Notes under the pieces: model-generated
Databases searched by the model: none
Told to the model about the DNA's origin: nothing
The model's input: only the letters and a program-made list of their open reading frames with translations
In this document: positions 26,112-34,184 of the stretch, piece by piece
Layout: every line of letters begins with the position of its first letter
Numbering within the stretch: the first letter of the stretch is position 1
Made by a program: the position numbers and the translations under genes
NCBI GenBank assembly: GCA_028284395.1
Contig: JANQRV010000402.1
Location: 26,230-90,229 of the forward strand
Reading direction: 5' to 3'
DNA from: Saprospiraceae bacterium
GTDB taxonomy: Bacteria > Bacteroidota > Bacteroidia > Chitinophagales > Saprospiraceae
DNA: 64,000 bases

Positions 26112-26415
26112 TTCTAATAGATTTTAGTGCCCAAAGAATCTTCAAATTCTTGGACCCTGTCTTTAAAATTGGATGAGATGAGGAGAGGAATTTTCTCTCT
26201 GAAAAGAAATGAAATATGGAGCTAATGGGAGTAGGAATCCCTGTCCTTGACATTGAGGTAAGTGAGATAAAATGGTCCCATAATTCTAATGTTGAATCTG
26301 TACAAAGATAAATACTATTCGGATATCGGTCAAGTTTCAATCGGGGCGGTCAGATACAACTTTTTGAGGACACAATGGTTTTGTAAGAGTATTGATCACA
26401 AAAAAATGAGGATTT
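26112..26415. other. Leader and intergenic region of tnaA
   Basis: 304 bases between divergent genes. On the minus strand TATCTTTG (26310-26303) matches the -7 element and would give a 5' leader of about 190 nt for tnaA. The leader contains a 19-codon ORF (26281-26222, minus) reading MGPFYLTYLNVKDRDSYSH, with three Tyr and no Trp, and a stem of CCAAGAAT type near 26131-26153 close to the start codon. A TnaC-like attenuation system is possible but the lack of Trp argues against it. No other gene is seen. Confidence 0.45.
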
Positions 26416-27021
26416 ATGGCCGATCTGTGGGAGTACTTCAAAAATCTTTTTCGCAAGGCGCAGACCAGCTCTCCTTCCAATCCTTATTTGCACGAATTGA
26501 TCGTTAGAACAGATGAAGAAATTACAGACTATGAGCGTTGGAAAAAGACCCTGGTGCGACGTCGGTTGCAAAATTGGTTGTCGGATCAATATGCCATCCA
26601 TCGCGTATTGCCGGACGACATCGATGAAGCGCTCGATTTTCTGGATACCCCTGCTTCAAAGGGGTTTGTAATCCACTTACACAGGACGCAATACAGTCAA
26701 AGGGATGCCATTCATTTTTTTGATTTTTTGAGGGAGAGAGTGCTGACCCAAAACTATCGAGTTCAGATATCCGATCATCGAACGTATGCCAAAAATGACT
26801 GGATGGAGGCCTCGCAACGGCATTACCTAAAACCTCGCTTAGACATAAATGAAAAGGGAGGGAAGATGAAGCAGCAATTCGGTAATATTACGATTGAATT
26901 GTTAATGAGAGATGACCGGCCTTATAATCTAAAGTTTCAGGCAACGACCTACAAGGACTTTCAATTTGAAGAGGCACTCCCCTTTAATGACCTCATGCAG
27001 ATTGTTTTAGGTGACAATTAA
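26416..27021 (+). CDS. Conserved hypothetical protein
   Basis: 201 residues, family not recognised. No signal peptide or membrane segment. The N-terminal half is helical and charged (DLWEYFKNLFRKAQ, ERWKKTLVRRRLQNWL), the central part has GFVIHLHRTQYSQRDAIHFFDFLRERV, and the C-terminal half is rich in beta strands ending LPFNDLMQIVLGDN. The arrangement suggests a cytosolic two-domain alpha/beta protein. The gene runs opposite to the kinase-RapZ gene, with 7 bp between the stop codons. Codon use does not differ from its neighbours. Confidence 0.65.
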   Translation: MADLWEYFKNLFRKAQTSSPSNPYLHELIVRTDEEITDYERWKKTLVRRRLQNWLSDQYAIHRVLPDDIDEALDFLDTPASKGFVIHLHRTQYSQRDAIHFFDFLRERVLTQNYRVQISDHRTYAKNDWMEASQRHYLKPRLDINEKGGKMKQQFGNITIELLMRDDRPYNLKFQATTYKDFQFEEALPFNDLMQIVLGDN

Positions 27022-27028
27022 TGGGCGT

Positions 27029-28477
27029 TTAGTTTTTCCAATTTTTCTTTTCCTGTACAACGTGGTGTAACTTGATCTTCATACCGTACTTTTCGTCGAG
27101 GTGTTTTGATAAAGCGTCTGCTGCATATACCGAACGATGTTGCCCACCGGTGCACCCAAAGTTAATCATCAAATGGTTGAAACTACGATCGATATAATTC
27201 TCAACGGCCTCATCGACGATCCGATAAACGTTGTGCAAAAATTCTGTCATAGTACTGTGTAATTGTAAGAAATTGATGACTTCTTCGTCTCGACCAGTCA
27301 ACTTTTTATAAGGTTCGTAGCGTCCCGGGTTGTGAATGAAGCGACAGTCAAAAATAAAACCGCCACCATTTCCGCTGGTGTCTTCCGGAATGCCTTGTTT
27401 ATAGGAAAAACTATTGATGCTGACAGTCAATAGGCTAGAGGCGGCTTTGATCTTATCAAACGGTTCGAACTGCTTGGATTCGATGATGGCTTTCAGGGCT
27501 TTTGTCAATTCGGGAATTTGAAACTTCAATTCTACATTTTCAAAGAGCCATTTGAGGTTTCTGATGGCAAAAGGTATGCTTTTGATAAAGTGTTCCTTCC
27601 GTTCATAGAGTCCCCGAAATCCATATGCTCCCATGACCTGGATGGTTCGGATAAGGACGTAACCGTAATAGTATTCTAAGAATTCGTCTCGGTTGATCTC
27701 CGTTAATTCTTCTGCGGTATCTAGGTAGTGTTTCAATAATTCCAGTCGAATATCCGCTGGGATATTAGCCTTTGCTTGATAGAGGAGTGAGGCTAGGTCA
27801 TATTGCAATGCACCTTTTCGGCCACCCTGATAATCGATGAAAAAGGGCTCACTACCTTTGATCATGATATTCCGCGTTTGGAAATCACGAAACATGAAAT
27901 AGTCACAATCTGTTTGTAATAGATATTCGGCAAAAGCATGAAAATCATTCTCGAGTGATTGTTCATCGAAGGGGATCTTCGCTAACTTGAGAAAGTAATA
28001 TTTGAAGTAGTTAAAATCCCAGAGCATGGATTGTTTGTCGAAAGATCCCCGAGGATAACAGACGGAATAGTCCAATTCCTTACCCCCTTCAATTTGCAGA
28101 TGGGCAAGTTGCTCGACGACCTTTTTATAGATCTGGATCAGGTAATCGGGGAAGTACTCTCCTTTTTGCAATAGATAACTGTAGAGCGTTGTGAACCCCA
28201 GGTCTTCCTCTAAGTATATTTTTTCTTTGAGGTTTTCTGCGTAGATAGCAGGGACGGGTAGGTTTCGGGATTTGAAATGTTTGGAAAATGTGAGGAATGC
28301 TTTGGTTTCTTTTTCATCCGGACTATATGCGCCGATGGCTACTTTAGTCTTTCCTTGTAGCCGGTAGTAAATGCGATTACCACCCGAAGGTGCTAAGGGT
28401 AGGATGAGATCTGCGCGCTCTCCTGCCCAGTTTTCAAAAAGTTCGGCGAGGTGAAATTCAATCTTGGAAGATGCCAT
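27029..28477 (-). CDS. Aminoglycoside-phosphotransferase-like kinase fused to RapZ C-terminal domain
   Basis: 482 residues. The start at 28477 lies directly after the obgE stop; the longer ORF would overlap obgE. Domain one (about 20-310) is an APH-fold kinase with the catalytic loop FMFRDFQTRNIMIKG and the Mg-binding DYQGG; cell-wall sugar kinases of the AmgK type (MurNAc/GlcNAc 1-kinase) share this layout. Domain two (about 350-482) resembles the RapZ C-terminal domain, with SFSYKQGIP, FDCRFIHNP, FGCTGGQHRSV and HHVVQEKKNW. It lacks the RapZ N-terminal ATPase. In Enterobacteria that domain binds glucosamine-6-phosphate and controls glmS; here the fusion suggests a kinase sensing or serving amino-sugar levels. 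Confidence 0.85.
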   Translation of the reverse strand: MASSKIEFHLAELFENWAGERADLILPLAPSGGNRIYYRLQGKTKVAIGAYSPDEKETKAFLTFSKHFKSRNLPVPAIYAENLKEKIYLEEDLGFTTLYSYLLQKGEYFPDYLIQIYKKVVEQLAHLQIEGGKELDYSVCYPRGSFDKQSMLWDFNYFKYYFLKLAKIPFDEQSLENDFHAFAEYLLQTDCDYFMFRDFQTRNIMIKGSEPFFIDYQGGRKGALQYDLASLLYQAKANIPADIRLELLKHYLDTAEELTEINRDEFLEYYYGYVLIRTIQVMGAYGFRGLYERKEHFIKSIPFAIRNLKWLFENVELKFQIPELTKALKAIIESKQFEPFDKIKAASSLLTVSINSFSYKQGIPEDTSGNGGGFIFDCRFIHNPGRYEPYKKLTGRDEEVINFLQLHSTMTEFLHNVYRIVDEAVENYIDRSFNHLMINFGCTGGQHRSVYAADALSKHLDEKYGMKIKLHHVVQEKKNWKN

Positions 28478-28478
28478 T

Positions 28479-29525
28479 TTAATTGTCGTTTGCTTCAAAT
28501 GACCATTGGTCCGCTGCTGCTGCTTCATCCAACTTCTTTGAAATGATCGACCAAAGAAGGTCTTTCAGCTCCACCAGTCCCTGTTGTGCAACGGAAGATA
28601 TGAAAATATGGGGTATGCCTTTGGGGATTTCCGGGATCAACATTTCCCTTAATTCGTCATCGATCAAGTCAGACTTGGTCAGGGCGAGAACTCTGGGTTT
28701 GTCCAGTAGTTCTTCATTGAACATTCGGAGTTCGTTGAGGAGGATTTCATACTCTTTTTTGATGTTGTCGGTATCGCACGGAATCATGAACAACAATGTG
28801 GCGTTACGCTCAATATGTCGTAAAAAACGATGCCCAAGCCCTTTGCCTTCATGTGCCTTTTCAATGATTCCCGGAATATCTGCAATCACGAACGACTGAC
28901 TATCTCGATATCGGACAAGGCCAAGGTTTGGGACAAGCGTTGTAAAAGCATAGCTGGCAATTTTTGGTTTGGCTGCTGTCATAACCGAAAGCAAAGTAGA
29001 TTTACCGGCATTGGGAAAGCCAACCAATCCAACATCTGCTAAAACTTTCAATTCCAGAATTTTCCATTCCTCTTTGCCTTCTTCTCCGGGTTGTGCGTAC
29101 CGAGGGGTTTGGTTGGTAGCAGATTTGAAATGAGCATTTCCCTGGCCACCACGGCCGCCCGCGACTAAGATCACCTCCTCGTCGTGTTCGGTGATTTCAA
29201 AATGGACTTCACCAGTTTCTTCGTCCTTGGCAACGGTGCCAAGCGGTACCTCCAGGACAATGTCTTCTCCGTTGGCACCTGATTTGTGATTGCCCGATCC
29301 ATTGGTACCGCGACCGGCAATGACGTGTTTTCTATATTTTAGGGCAAGTAGTGTCCAGACGTTCCGGTTGCCGCGCACAATGATGTGTCCGCCACGGCCT
29401 CCATCGCCGCCATCAGGTCCTCCCCGGGGATTGGACCGATCTCTTAGGAAATGAACCGAGCCAGCCCCACCGGCACCCGAACGGCAACATATCTTCACAT
29501 AATCAACAAAATTCTGACTGGCCAT
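28479..29525 (-). CDS. obgE: GTPase Obg (ObgE/CgtA)
   Basis: Ribosome assembly and stress GTPase. About 348 residues; the start at 29525 ([12 protein letters not shown]) fits the family better than the longer ORF. Obg glycine-rich domain (1-160) with [24 protein letters not shown] and the later [12 protein letters not shown] domain (about 165-340) with G1 [12 protein letters not shown]3 DIPGII, G4 TKSDLI and G5 SSVAQQG. The last residues are acidic and Ala-rich. It is followed within one base by the kinase-RapZ gene and preceded by adk by 70 bp, so it is part of the minus-strand prs-to-obgE series. No unusual residues were noted in the nucleotide-binding motifs. Confidence 0.96.
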   Translation of the reverse strand: MASQNFVDYVKICCRSGAGGAGSVHFLRDRSNPRGGPDGGDGGRGGHIIVRGNRNVWTLLALKYRKHVIAGRGTNGSGNHKSGANGEDIVLEVPLGTVAKDEETGEVHFEITEHDEEVILVAGGRGGQGNAHFKSATNQTPRYAQPGEEGKEEWKILELKVLADVGLVGFPNAGKSTLLSVMTAAKPKIASYAFTTLVPNLGLVRYRDSQSFVIADIPGIIEKAHEGKGLGHRFLRHIERNATLLFMIPCDTDNIKKEYEILLNELRMFNEELLDKPRVLALTKSDLIDDELREMLIPEIPKGIPHIFISSVAQQGLVELKDLLWSIISKKLDEAAAADQWSFEANDN

Positions 29526-29595
29526 GGTCTTTAATCTGGTCAAAGAATCGGTCGGTGGCTAAAAGGAAATGCCAGCGTCCGGAATTCGGGAAACG

Positions 29596-30168
29596 CTATA
29601 AATTGTCGATTTCGCAGCTCAGTTCTTCAAAAATGGCATCGATAGTGCCTACGCCATGCACTTTTACAGCTTTTCCGACGGCGTGGTAAAAATCAAAAAC
29701 TGGTGTAGTTTCGTCTTTATACACTTGAATCCGGTTTTGAATGATTTCTTCATTGGAATCATCGGTGCGACCAGAGGTCTTTCCACGATTGAGCAATCGC
29801 TGTATCAGTTCAACGTCGGGCACATCCAGCATGATCAATTTGGATACTTCTTCGCCTTTTTCACGTAGCAGATTGTCAAGTGCTTTGGATTGTGGGATTG
29901 TTCGCGGATAACCGTCAAAAATGTAGCCGGCAACATCCCGATTAGCTTCCACTTTGTTTCGAAGCATACCTACGGTCACCTCATCCGGGACCAAAGCTCC
30001 TTGATCGATGTAGCTTTTAGCTTCCAGCCCCAACGGAGTTTTATTGCCAATTTCATATCGAAAAAGATCACCGGTAGATATGTGTAATAAGTTGTATTTG
30101 TCGACTAGTTTTTGCGCTTGAGTCCCTTTCCCAGAGCCCGGAGGACCAAATAAAATCAAATTGATCAT
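29596..30168 (-). CDS. adk: Adenylate kinase (short LID)
   Basis: Interconverts AMP, ADP and ATP in the cytosol. 190 residues with the Walker A GPPGSGKGTQ, the AMP-binding FDGYPRT and the conserved Arg in the core. The LID region is short (GKTSGRTDDSNEEIIQNRI), like the short variant of eukaryotic cytosolic AK1 and unlike the 214-residue E. coli form; this length is usual in Bacteroidota. It is placed between the NlpC/P60 gene and obgE on the minus strand, with gaps of 60 and 70 bp. No Cys4 zinc site is present in the LID. Confidence 0.95.
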   Translation of the reverse strand: MINLILFGPPGSGKGTQAQKLVDKYNLLHISTGDLFRYEIGNKTPLGLEAKSYIDQGALVPDEVTVGMLRNKVEANRDVAGYIFDGYPRTIPQSKALDNLLREKGEEVSKLIMLDVPDVELIQRLLNRGKTSGRTDDSNEEIIQNRIQVYKDETTPVFDFYHAVGKAVKVHGVGTIDAIFEELSCEIDNL

Positions 30169-30228
30169 AATGCGAATTTCTACTTTTTGAAGGATTGCGA
30201 AGATAAGAAAATTGTTCGAACCTTTCTT

Positions 30229-30741
30229 TTAGGGGAGAACGCTTCTTGCCGATGCGATTTTCGGCTTCCAATAAGTAGATTGACTGATGTTTTCTTCAAT
30301 CACGCCCCGGGAAGAAGTACTGTGCACAACTCGAATACCTTCTGCTCCATTGGACACGACCAGGGCGACGTGGAAGACACCTCCCAGCTTTGACCTTTTA
30401 AAAAAGACCAGGTCTCCAGCACGCACTTTACGCGGATCTATCGGCCGTCCTTCTTTTGATTGCATCCCGGAATTACTGGGTAATTGGACATCGTGATTCT
30501 TCATTACGTAATAAGTGAGACCAGAGCAGTCGAATCCTCTCGGGCTGCGGCCGGCATACTGGTATTTGGCACCGACTTGTTTTTGGGCAAAAGAAACGAC
30601 CTGAGCTCGCAATTGGTCGGCTGGATTTGTAGCGGCAATCACTTCGGAGGTCGAAGGGGAAACGGTCCGAAAAGCGGTACAACTCGAGATCATAAAACAG
30701 TACAGCAATACGAATAGTAGATTCGATGGTTTGATAGACAT
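30229..30741 (-). CDS. NlpC/P60 cell-wall peptidase lipoprotein
   Basis: Probable peptidoglycan endopeptidase, cutting between D-Glu and meso-diaminopimelate. 170 residues. Lipoprotein signal with SSC (Cys21). The NlpC/P60 domain (about 55-165) has the catalytic Cys in RGFDCSGLTYYVM, the core His in GGVFHVALVV and a downstream His in RVVHSTSSRGV. The domain is small and without SH3b repeats, so targeting must come from lipidation. Nearby murein-linked genes on other strands include PBP1A at 14-17 kb. It lies 60 bp upstream of adk on the same strand. Confidence 0.9.
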   Translation of the reverse strand: MSIKPSNLLFVLLYCFMISSCTAFRTVSPSTSEVIAATNPADQLRAQVVSFAQKQVGAKYQYAGRSPRGFDCSGLTYYVMKNHDVQLPSNSGMQSKEGRPIDPRKVRAGDLVFFKRSKLGGVFHVALVVSNGAEGIRVVHSTSSRGVIEENISQSTYWKPKIASARSVLP

Positions 30742-30820
30742 AGGACAGGGATGTAATGGTTTAGATGTTCACCAAAACGAGATAGACCGCATGATTAGTA
30801 TATGGAACAGTCTTCTCGGC

Positions 30821-31603
30821 TCAGGTTCTCATTATCTCAAACTCATCCCGGTCATTCAGAAACGCAAATTTGGTTCTAAAAACCTGTTGATCGGCGTAGG
30901 AAAGCGTGGCGTATTGAATGTTCTCTATATACGCCGCACTAGATAGGGTTTGGCCATTGTAGTCGATTATCATCGAATCGCCGGAATAAGAATGGTTGTT
31001 TCCGTCCACTCCAACCCGATTGACACCTACGGTGTAAGCTTGGTTTTCGATGGCCCTGGCGATTAATAAACTTTTCCAGGCATCCCGACGCTTTTCAGGA
31101 AAATTGGCAACATAGATGAGTAAGTCGTAATCGGTTTTATTTCTGCTCCATACGGGGAATCTTAGGTCATAACAGATCAGGGGCATTACTTTCCAGCCAT
31201 TGATCTCAACCAACAAGTGTTCTTGGCCGGCAGTGTAAGTAAGGTGTTCTCCGGAAAAAGTGAAGAGATGCCGTTTGTCATAGATGCTGTATTGGCCATT
31301 GGGGCGCATCCAGACCAGCCGATTGTAGTATCTTTTGTTAACTTCTATTATGATACTGCCAGTGAGAACGAATTGGTACTTGCGCGCCATGTTTCGGAGC
31401 CATTGGACAGTAGGGCCGTCCATGTCTTCCGCTAATGCCTCGGCATTCATAGAAAACCCGGTGGAAAACATCTCGGGCAAAATCACTAAATCGGTAGAAG
31501 GAGTAATCTGTTGCAGTACTGTTTCAAATTGTAGGAGATTCGCATCTTTGTCTTCCCACAATAGATTTTTTTGGACAAGTGCGACTTGCAGATCTTTAGG
31601 CAT
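30821..31603 (-). CDS. Nitrilase-family amidase, omega-amidase (YafV/Nit2)-like
   Basis: Probably hydrolyses omega-amides such as alpha-ketoglutaramate. About 260 residues. The catalytic Glu-Lys-Cys triad is visible: Glu in ILPEMFSTGF, Lys in YDKRHLF and Cys in LICYDLRFP. The omega-amidase subgroup is suggested by the LVQKNLLWEDKDANL N-terminus and MFSTGFSMN. The start at 31603 is chosen over 31621, because 31621 would lie inside a perfect hairpin (31611-31645), which would then sit on the start codon. The gene is 79 bp upstream of the NlpC/P60 gene and 104 bp downstream of rplY, on the same strand. Confidence 0.88.
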   Translation of the reverse strand: MPKDLQVALVQKNLLWEDKDANLLQFETVLQQITPSTDLVILPEMFSTGFSMNAEALAEDMDGPTVQWLRNMARKYQFVLTGSIIIEVNKRYYNRLVWMRPNGQYSIYDKRHLFTFSGEHLTYTAGQEHLLVEINGWKVMPLICYDLRFPVWSRNKTDYDLLIYVANFPEKRRDAWKSLLIARAIENQAYTVGVNRVGVDGNNHSYSGDSMIIDYNGQTLSSAAYIENIQYATLSYADQQVFRTKFAFLNDRDEFEIMRT

Positions 31604-31610
31604 GATATGA

Positions 31611-31645
31611 AATTGGGCCATTAATAATACATTAATGGCCCAATT
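31611..31645. terminator. Perfect hairpin after rplY (first of two)
   Basis: Arms AATTGGGCCATTAAT (31611-31625) and ATTAATGGCCCAATT (31631-31645) with the five-base loop AATAC. On the minus strand it follows rplY and precedes the amidase start. A/T-rich ends give some T-run character on both strands. Termination of rplY transcripts or attenuation of the downstream gene is possible. Confidence 0.55.
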
Positions 31646-31649
31646 TACT

Positions 31650-31693
31650 TGATTTCTATGTAGAATTTGAATGTATGGTCTACATAGAAATCA
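31650..31693. terminator. Perfect hairpin after rplY (second of two)
   Basis: Arms TGATTTCTATGTAGA (31650-31664) and TCTACATAGAAATCA (31679-31693) with a 14-base loop. It begins 15 bp after the rplY stop on the minus strand, so it is the hairpin nearest to rplY. The two tandem hairpins are unusual in this window; they may terminate, stabilise the rplY transcript end or act together as a folded element. Confidence 0.5.
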
Positions 31694-31707
31694 CTTTTGT
31701 CACTAGT

Positions 31708-32313
31708 TTAGGCAGTAGCTTCCTCTGTTTCAGCAGTCGCTTCTTTAGCAGCCTCTGCACTCCGCAGCGCACGTGGAATTTCAACCATTGCTACTGGAAT
31801 ACTCGGCCCATTCATAATTTCAATACCTTCGATGGGATCGATGTCACGAATCCGAATGGATTGCCCCAGCTCTAGACTAGAAATATCTAAAGTAACACTA
31901 TCGACCAACTTTTCTGGCGTAGTCTTTATTTTTACGCGACGAACTGATTGGAGTAATTTTCCACCCAGTTTTTCACCGGGCGACGAACCGCGGAATCTCA
32001 CTGGTACTTCTATGTTGATTTTGCGCCCGGGGACCATCTGAAGGAAATCGATGTGAACAACACTGTCCGTAAGTGGATGCGCCTGCCAGTCTTTGACGAT
32101 GGCTCTATATTTTTTACCCTCGATCTCTATTTCGGCAATTCTAAAATCTGCAGTGTATAACAACTTCTTAACATCGTTCAATGTGGTGGTGAAGTGAACG
32201 ATCTCGTCTCCTCCGTAAAGCACACATGGGATCTTTCCTTCTCTTCTGGCTTGTCTGGCAGCTTTCTTTCCCAGCTCGGATCTTTGAGAACCAACAAATG
32301 CAATAGTATCCAT
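31708..32313 (-). CDS. rplY: 50S ribosomal protein L25/general stress protein Ctc
   Basis: Binds 5S rRNA in the large subunit. 201 residues. The N-terminal L25 beta-barrel (about 1-95) has SELGKKAARQARREGKIPCVLYGG, and the C-terminal TL5 domain (about 100-185) has VPVRFRGSSPGEKLGGKL. The last residues are an acidic Ala/Glu tail. The prs-rplY order is conserved in many bacteria and fits here, with 98 bp between the genes and its own promoter in the gap. Confidence 0.95.
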   Translation of the reverse strand: MDTIAFVGSQRSELGKKAARQARREGKIPCVLYGGDEIVHFTTTLNDVKKLLYTADFRIAEIEIEGKKYRAIVKDWQAHPLTDSVVHIDFLQMVPGRKINIEVPVRFRGSSPGEKLGGKLLQSVRRVKIKTTPEKLVDSVTLDISSLELGQSIRIRDIDPIEGIEIMNGPSIPVAMVEIPRALRSAEAAKEATAETEEATA

Positions 32314-32363
32314 TCTAAAAAATATTTATAAACGATTCATTCTCCCCGTTTGATTTGGGCATG

Positions 32364-32394
32364 CAAAGGTAATTTTTCTTACCGAAAAAACCAA
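32364..32394 (-). promoter_or_regulatory. rplY promoter, Bacteroidota type
   Basis: TACCTTTG (32371-32364 on the minus strand) is an exact TAnnTTTG -7 element. TTGG (32394-32391) lies 19 bases upstream and differs from the TTTG -33 element in one base. The start point would be near 32357, about 44 nt before the ATG. It shows rplY can be transcribed apart from prs. Confidence 0.6.
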
Positions 32395-32411
32395 TTATTG
32401 TGATAGGTAAC

Positions 32412-33344
32412 TTAGCGTTCAACGAATAATGCGGAAATAGACCGGTGTTCATGTGTATTCCTGATCGCCCGGGAAAAGAGTTTTCCCGTTGACAGTACCT
32501 TGATTTTGGGAGAGGCTTTTCTTAGGGGAAGTGTGTCGCAAACAATGATTTCCGTCAGCTCTGATGCTTCAATCTTTTCGTAAGCATTGCCAGAAAGTAC
32601 CGGATGGGTACACAAGGCCCGGACGCTCTTAGCTCCTTTTTTCATTATGATGTTGGCAGCCCGACAAAGAGTGCCGGCCGTATCGACCAAATCATCCACT
32701 AGAATCACATCCGCACCTTCCACATCTCCGATAACGGTCATGTCCGCAATTTCATTGGCTTTCTTGCGGTATTTGTCGCAGATGACCAGGGTGCGATGAA
32801 AATGATTGGCGTAGGTTCTAGCTCTTTTTACTCCACCCACATCCGGTGCTGCGAAAGTAACATTGGATAGATCTTGTTCTTCTAGATATGGAATATAGAT
32901 AGCTGCGCTCTTCAAATGGTCGGTCGGAATGTCAAAAAAGCCCTGAATCTGATCGGCATGGAAATCCATGGTCATGATACGATTAGCACCGGCTGCTTCC
33001 AGTAGATTGGCAATAAGCTTGGCCGAAATCGGAACCCTTGGTTTGTCTTTGCGGTCTTGCCGTGCGTAGCCGAAATACGGAATAACTGCAGTAATGTAGC
33101 CGGCAGAAGCCCTTTTAGCGGCATCGATCATCAAAAGGAGTTCCATTAAGTTCTCAGTGGGAGAGAAAGTGGAAGCAATGAAGAATACATAGGCACCTCT
33201 TACCGATTCATTAATGACCGGTTGCATTTCTCCATCACTGAATTTATGAATGGTGACACTGCTCAGGTCCTGGCCATAAAAATCGGCAATTTTTTCGGCA
33301 AGATATTCCGATTGGGTGCCAGAAAATAACTTTACTTCAACCAT
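32412..33344 (-). CDS. prs: Ribose-phosphate pyrophosphokinase
   Basis: Makes PRPP from ribose-5-phosphate and ATP for nucleotide, His and Trp synthesis. 310 residues from the ATG at 33344 (MVEVKLFSGTQ); the longer ORF adds 17 residues that do not fit. Conserved motifs are FSGTQSEYLAEKIADFYG, YFGYARQDRK, the ribose-5-phosphate loop DDLVDTAGTL and FFDIPTDHL. It is first in a minus-strand series that includes rplY, an omega-amidase-like gene, NlpC/P60, adk, obgE and the kinase-RapZ gene. A promoter is seen at 33393-33400. Confidence 0.96.
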   Translation of the reverse strand: MVEVKLFSGTQSEYLAEKIADFYGQDLSSVTIHKFSDGEMQPVINESVRGAYVFFIASTFSPTENLMELLLMIDAAKRASAGYITAVIPYFGYARQDRKDKPRVPISAKLIANLLEAAGANRIMTMDFHADQIQGFFDIPTDHLKSAAIYIPYLEEQDLSNVTFAAPDVGGVKRARTYANHFHRTLVICDKYRKKANEIADMTVIGDVEGADVILVDDLVDTAGTLCRAANIIMKKGAKSVRALCTHPVLSGNAYEKIEASELTEIIVCDTLPLRKASPKIKVLSTGKLFSRAIRNTHEHRSISALFVER

Positions 33345-33392
33345 GAGTTCCTGAATCAATTTTATTTGAGTAGTAATTGTGCTGATTTTTTG

Positions 33393-33400
33393 CAAAGGTA
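33393..33400 (-). promoter_or_regulatory. prs -7 promoter element
   Basis: TACCTTTG read on the minus strand (33400-33393) matches TAnnTTTG exactly. The start point would be near 33386, giving a leader of about 42 nt for prs. The nearest TTTG upstream is 25 bases away, longer than the usual 19-21. Confidence 0.5.
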
Positions 33401-33606
33401 AAAAGATTTGGATCTAATTATTTCTCAAATTGGCCGAAAATAATTGCCGGTTGGTCGATAACTCAAGGCAGTTAACCTCCTGAAGTGTTATTTTATCAGC
33501 GTAAAACCGTCGAATGAACAAGTGTTTGCAGTAAAATGTGGTAAATCAACCGCATGATTTGGTTGAGAACGCCTGCACATGAAAAAATGATTAAATTCCT
33601 TTTTCA

Positions 33607-34167
33607 ATGGAACTAACACGATGGTGGACTTCGATGGGAGTTCTGGAACAACTATCATGGGTTATTGCTTGTGTAGCAAGTGCACTGACACTAATGTACT
33701 TCCTTTTCAAAGCTATTCCTTCCCAGAATTCAGCAGGAGAAAGTCAGCAGGATAGCGACTTTAAGTCGGCAGTCCTAATGGGGCTATTTATATTTGGTTG
33801 GCTAAATGTTATCCTGCAGCAATTGGTTCCCGGCCTGGGCTTGGTTGGAGTCATTGGCTTTAGTGTCTTGGTAGCCATTATTTCGGGATGGGCCATTTAT
33901 CAAAGCGGAACGAGCAAACAGCGTTCAAAAGCACTTCTCGAAAGAACGGGGCAGGTTTTGCAATCCATTCCTCCAAATCAACAGGGTACCGGAAAAATTT
34001 ATCTCCAGGCACGGCACAATGCTTTCGAATTGAATGCTGTAACTATTGGAAATGAATTGCCGGAAGGGGTGCCGATTCGGGACGTGGAAGTTAGAGAAGA
34101 TGGGACGGTTGTTGTAGAACCGATTCCGGTTCGTCCCGATAGCCAATCCACCGAATACCATCCATAA
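33607..34167 (+). CDS. NfeD-like membrane protein
   Basis: 186 residues with an N-terminal transmembrane helix (about 15-38), two more helices (about 56-72 and 75-98), and a soluble C-terminal domain (about 110-178). The latter has the OB-fold pattern of NfeD proteins: ERTGQVLQSIPPNQQGTGKIYLQARHN..., then VPIRDVEVREDGTVVVEPI. In NfeD/stomatin systems such a protein partners with a flotillin-like SPFH protein; none is nearby. The C-terminal tail is short. The assignment rests on the fold pattern rather than any catalytic motif. The stop lies 18 bp from that of the polyprenyl synthase gene. Confidence 0.65.
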   Translation: MELTRWWTSMGVLEQLSWVIACVASALTLMYFLFKAIPSQNSAGESQQDSDFKSAVLMGLFIFGWLNVILQQLVPGLGLVGVIGFSVLVAIISGWAIYQSGTSKQRSKALLERTGQVLQSIPPNQQGTGKIYLQARHNAFELNAVTIGNELPEGVPIRDVEVREDGTVVVEPIPVRPDSQSTEYHP

Positions 34168-34184
34168 AACAAAGTCTTTTCGGT

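Noticed and set aside
26083..26340. 85-codon minus-strand ORF upstream of tnaA with a Trp residue
   Set aside because: It overlaps the tnaA start in another frame, starts before the predicted promoter and has low-complexity Ser/Ile composition; not supported as a TnaC homologue.
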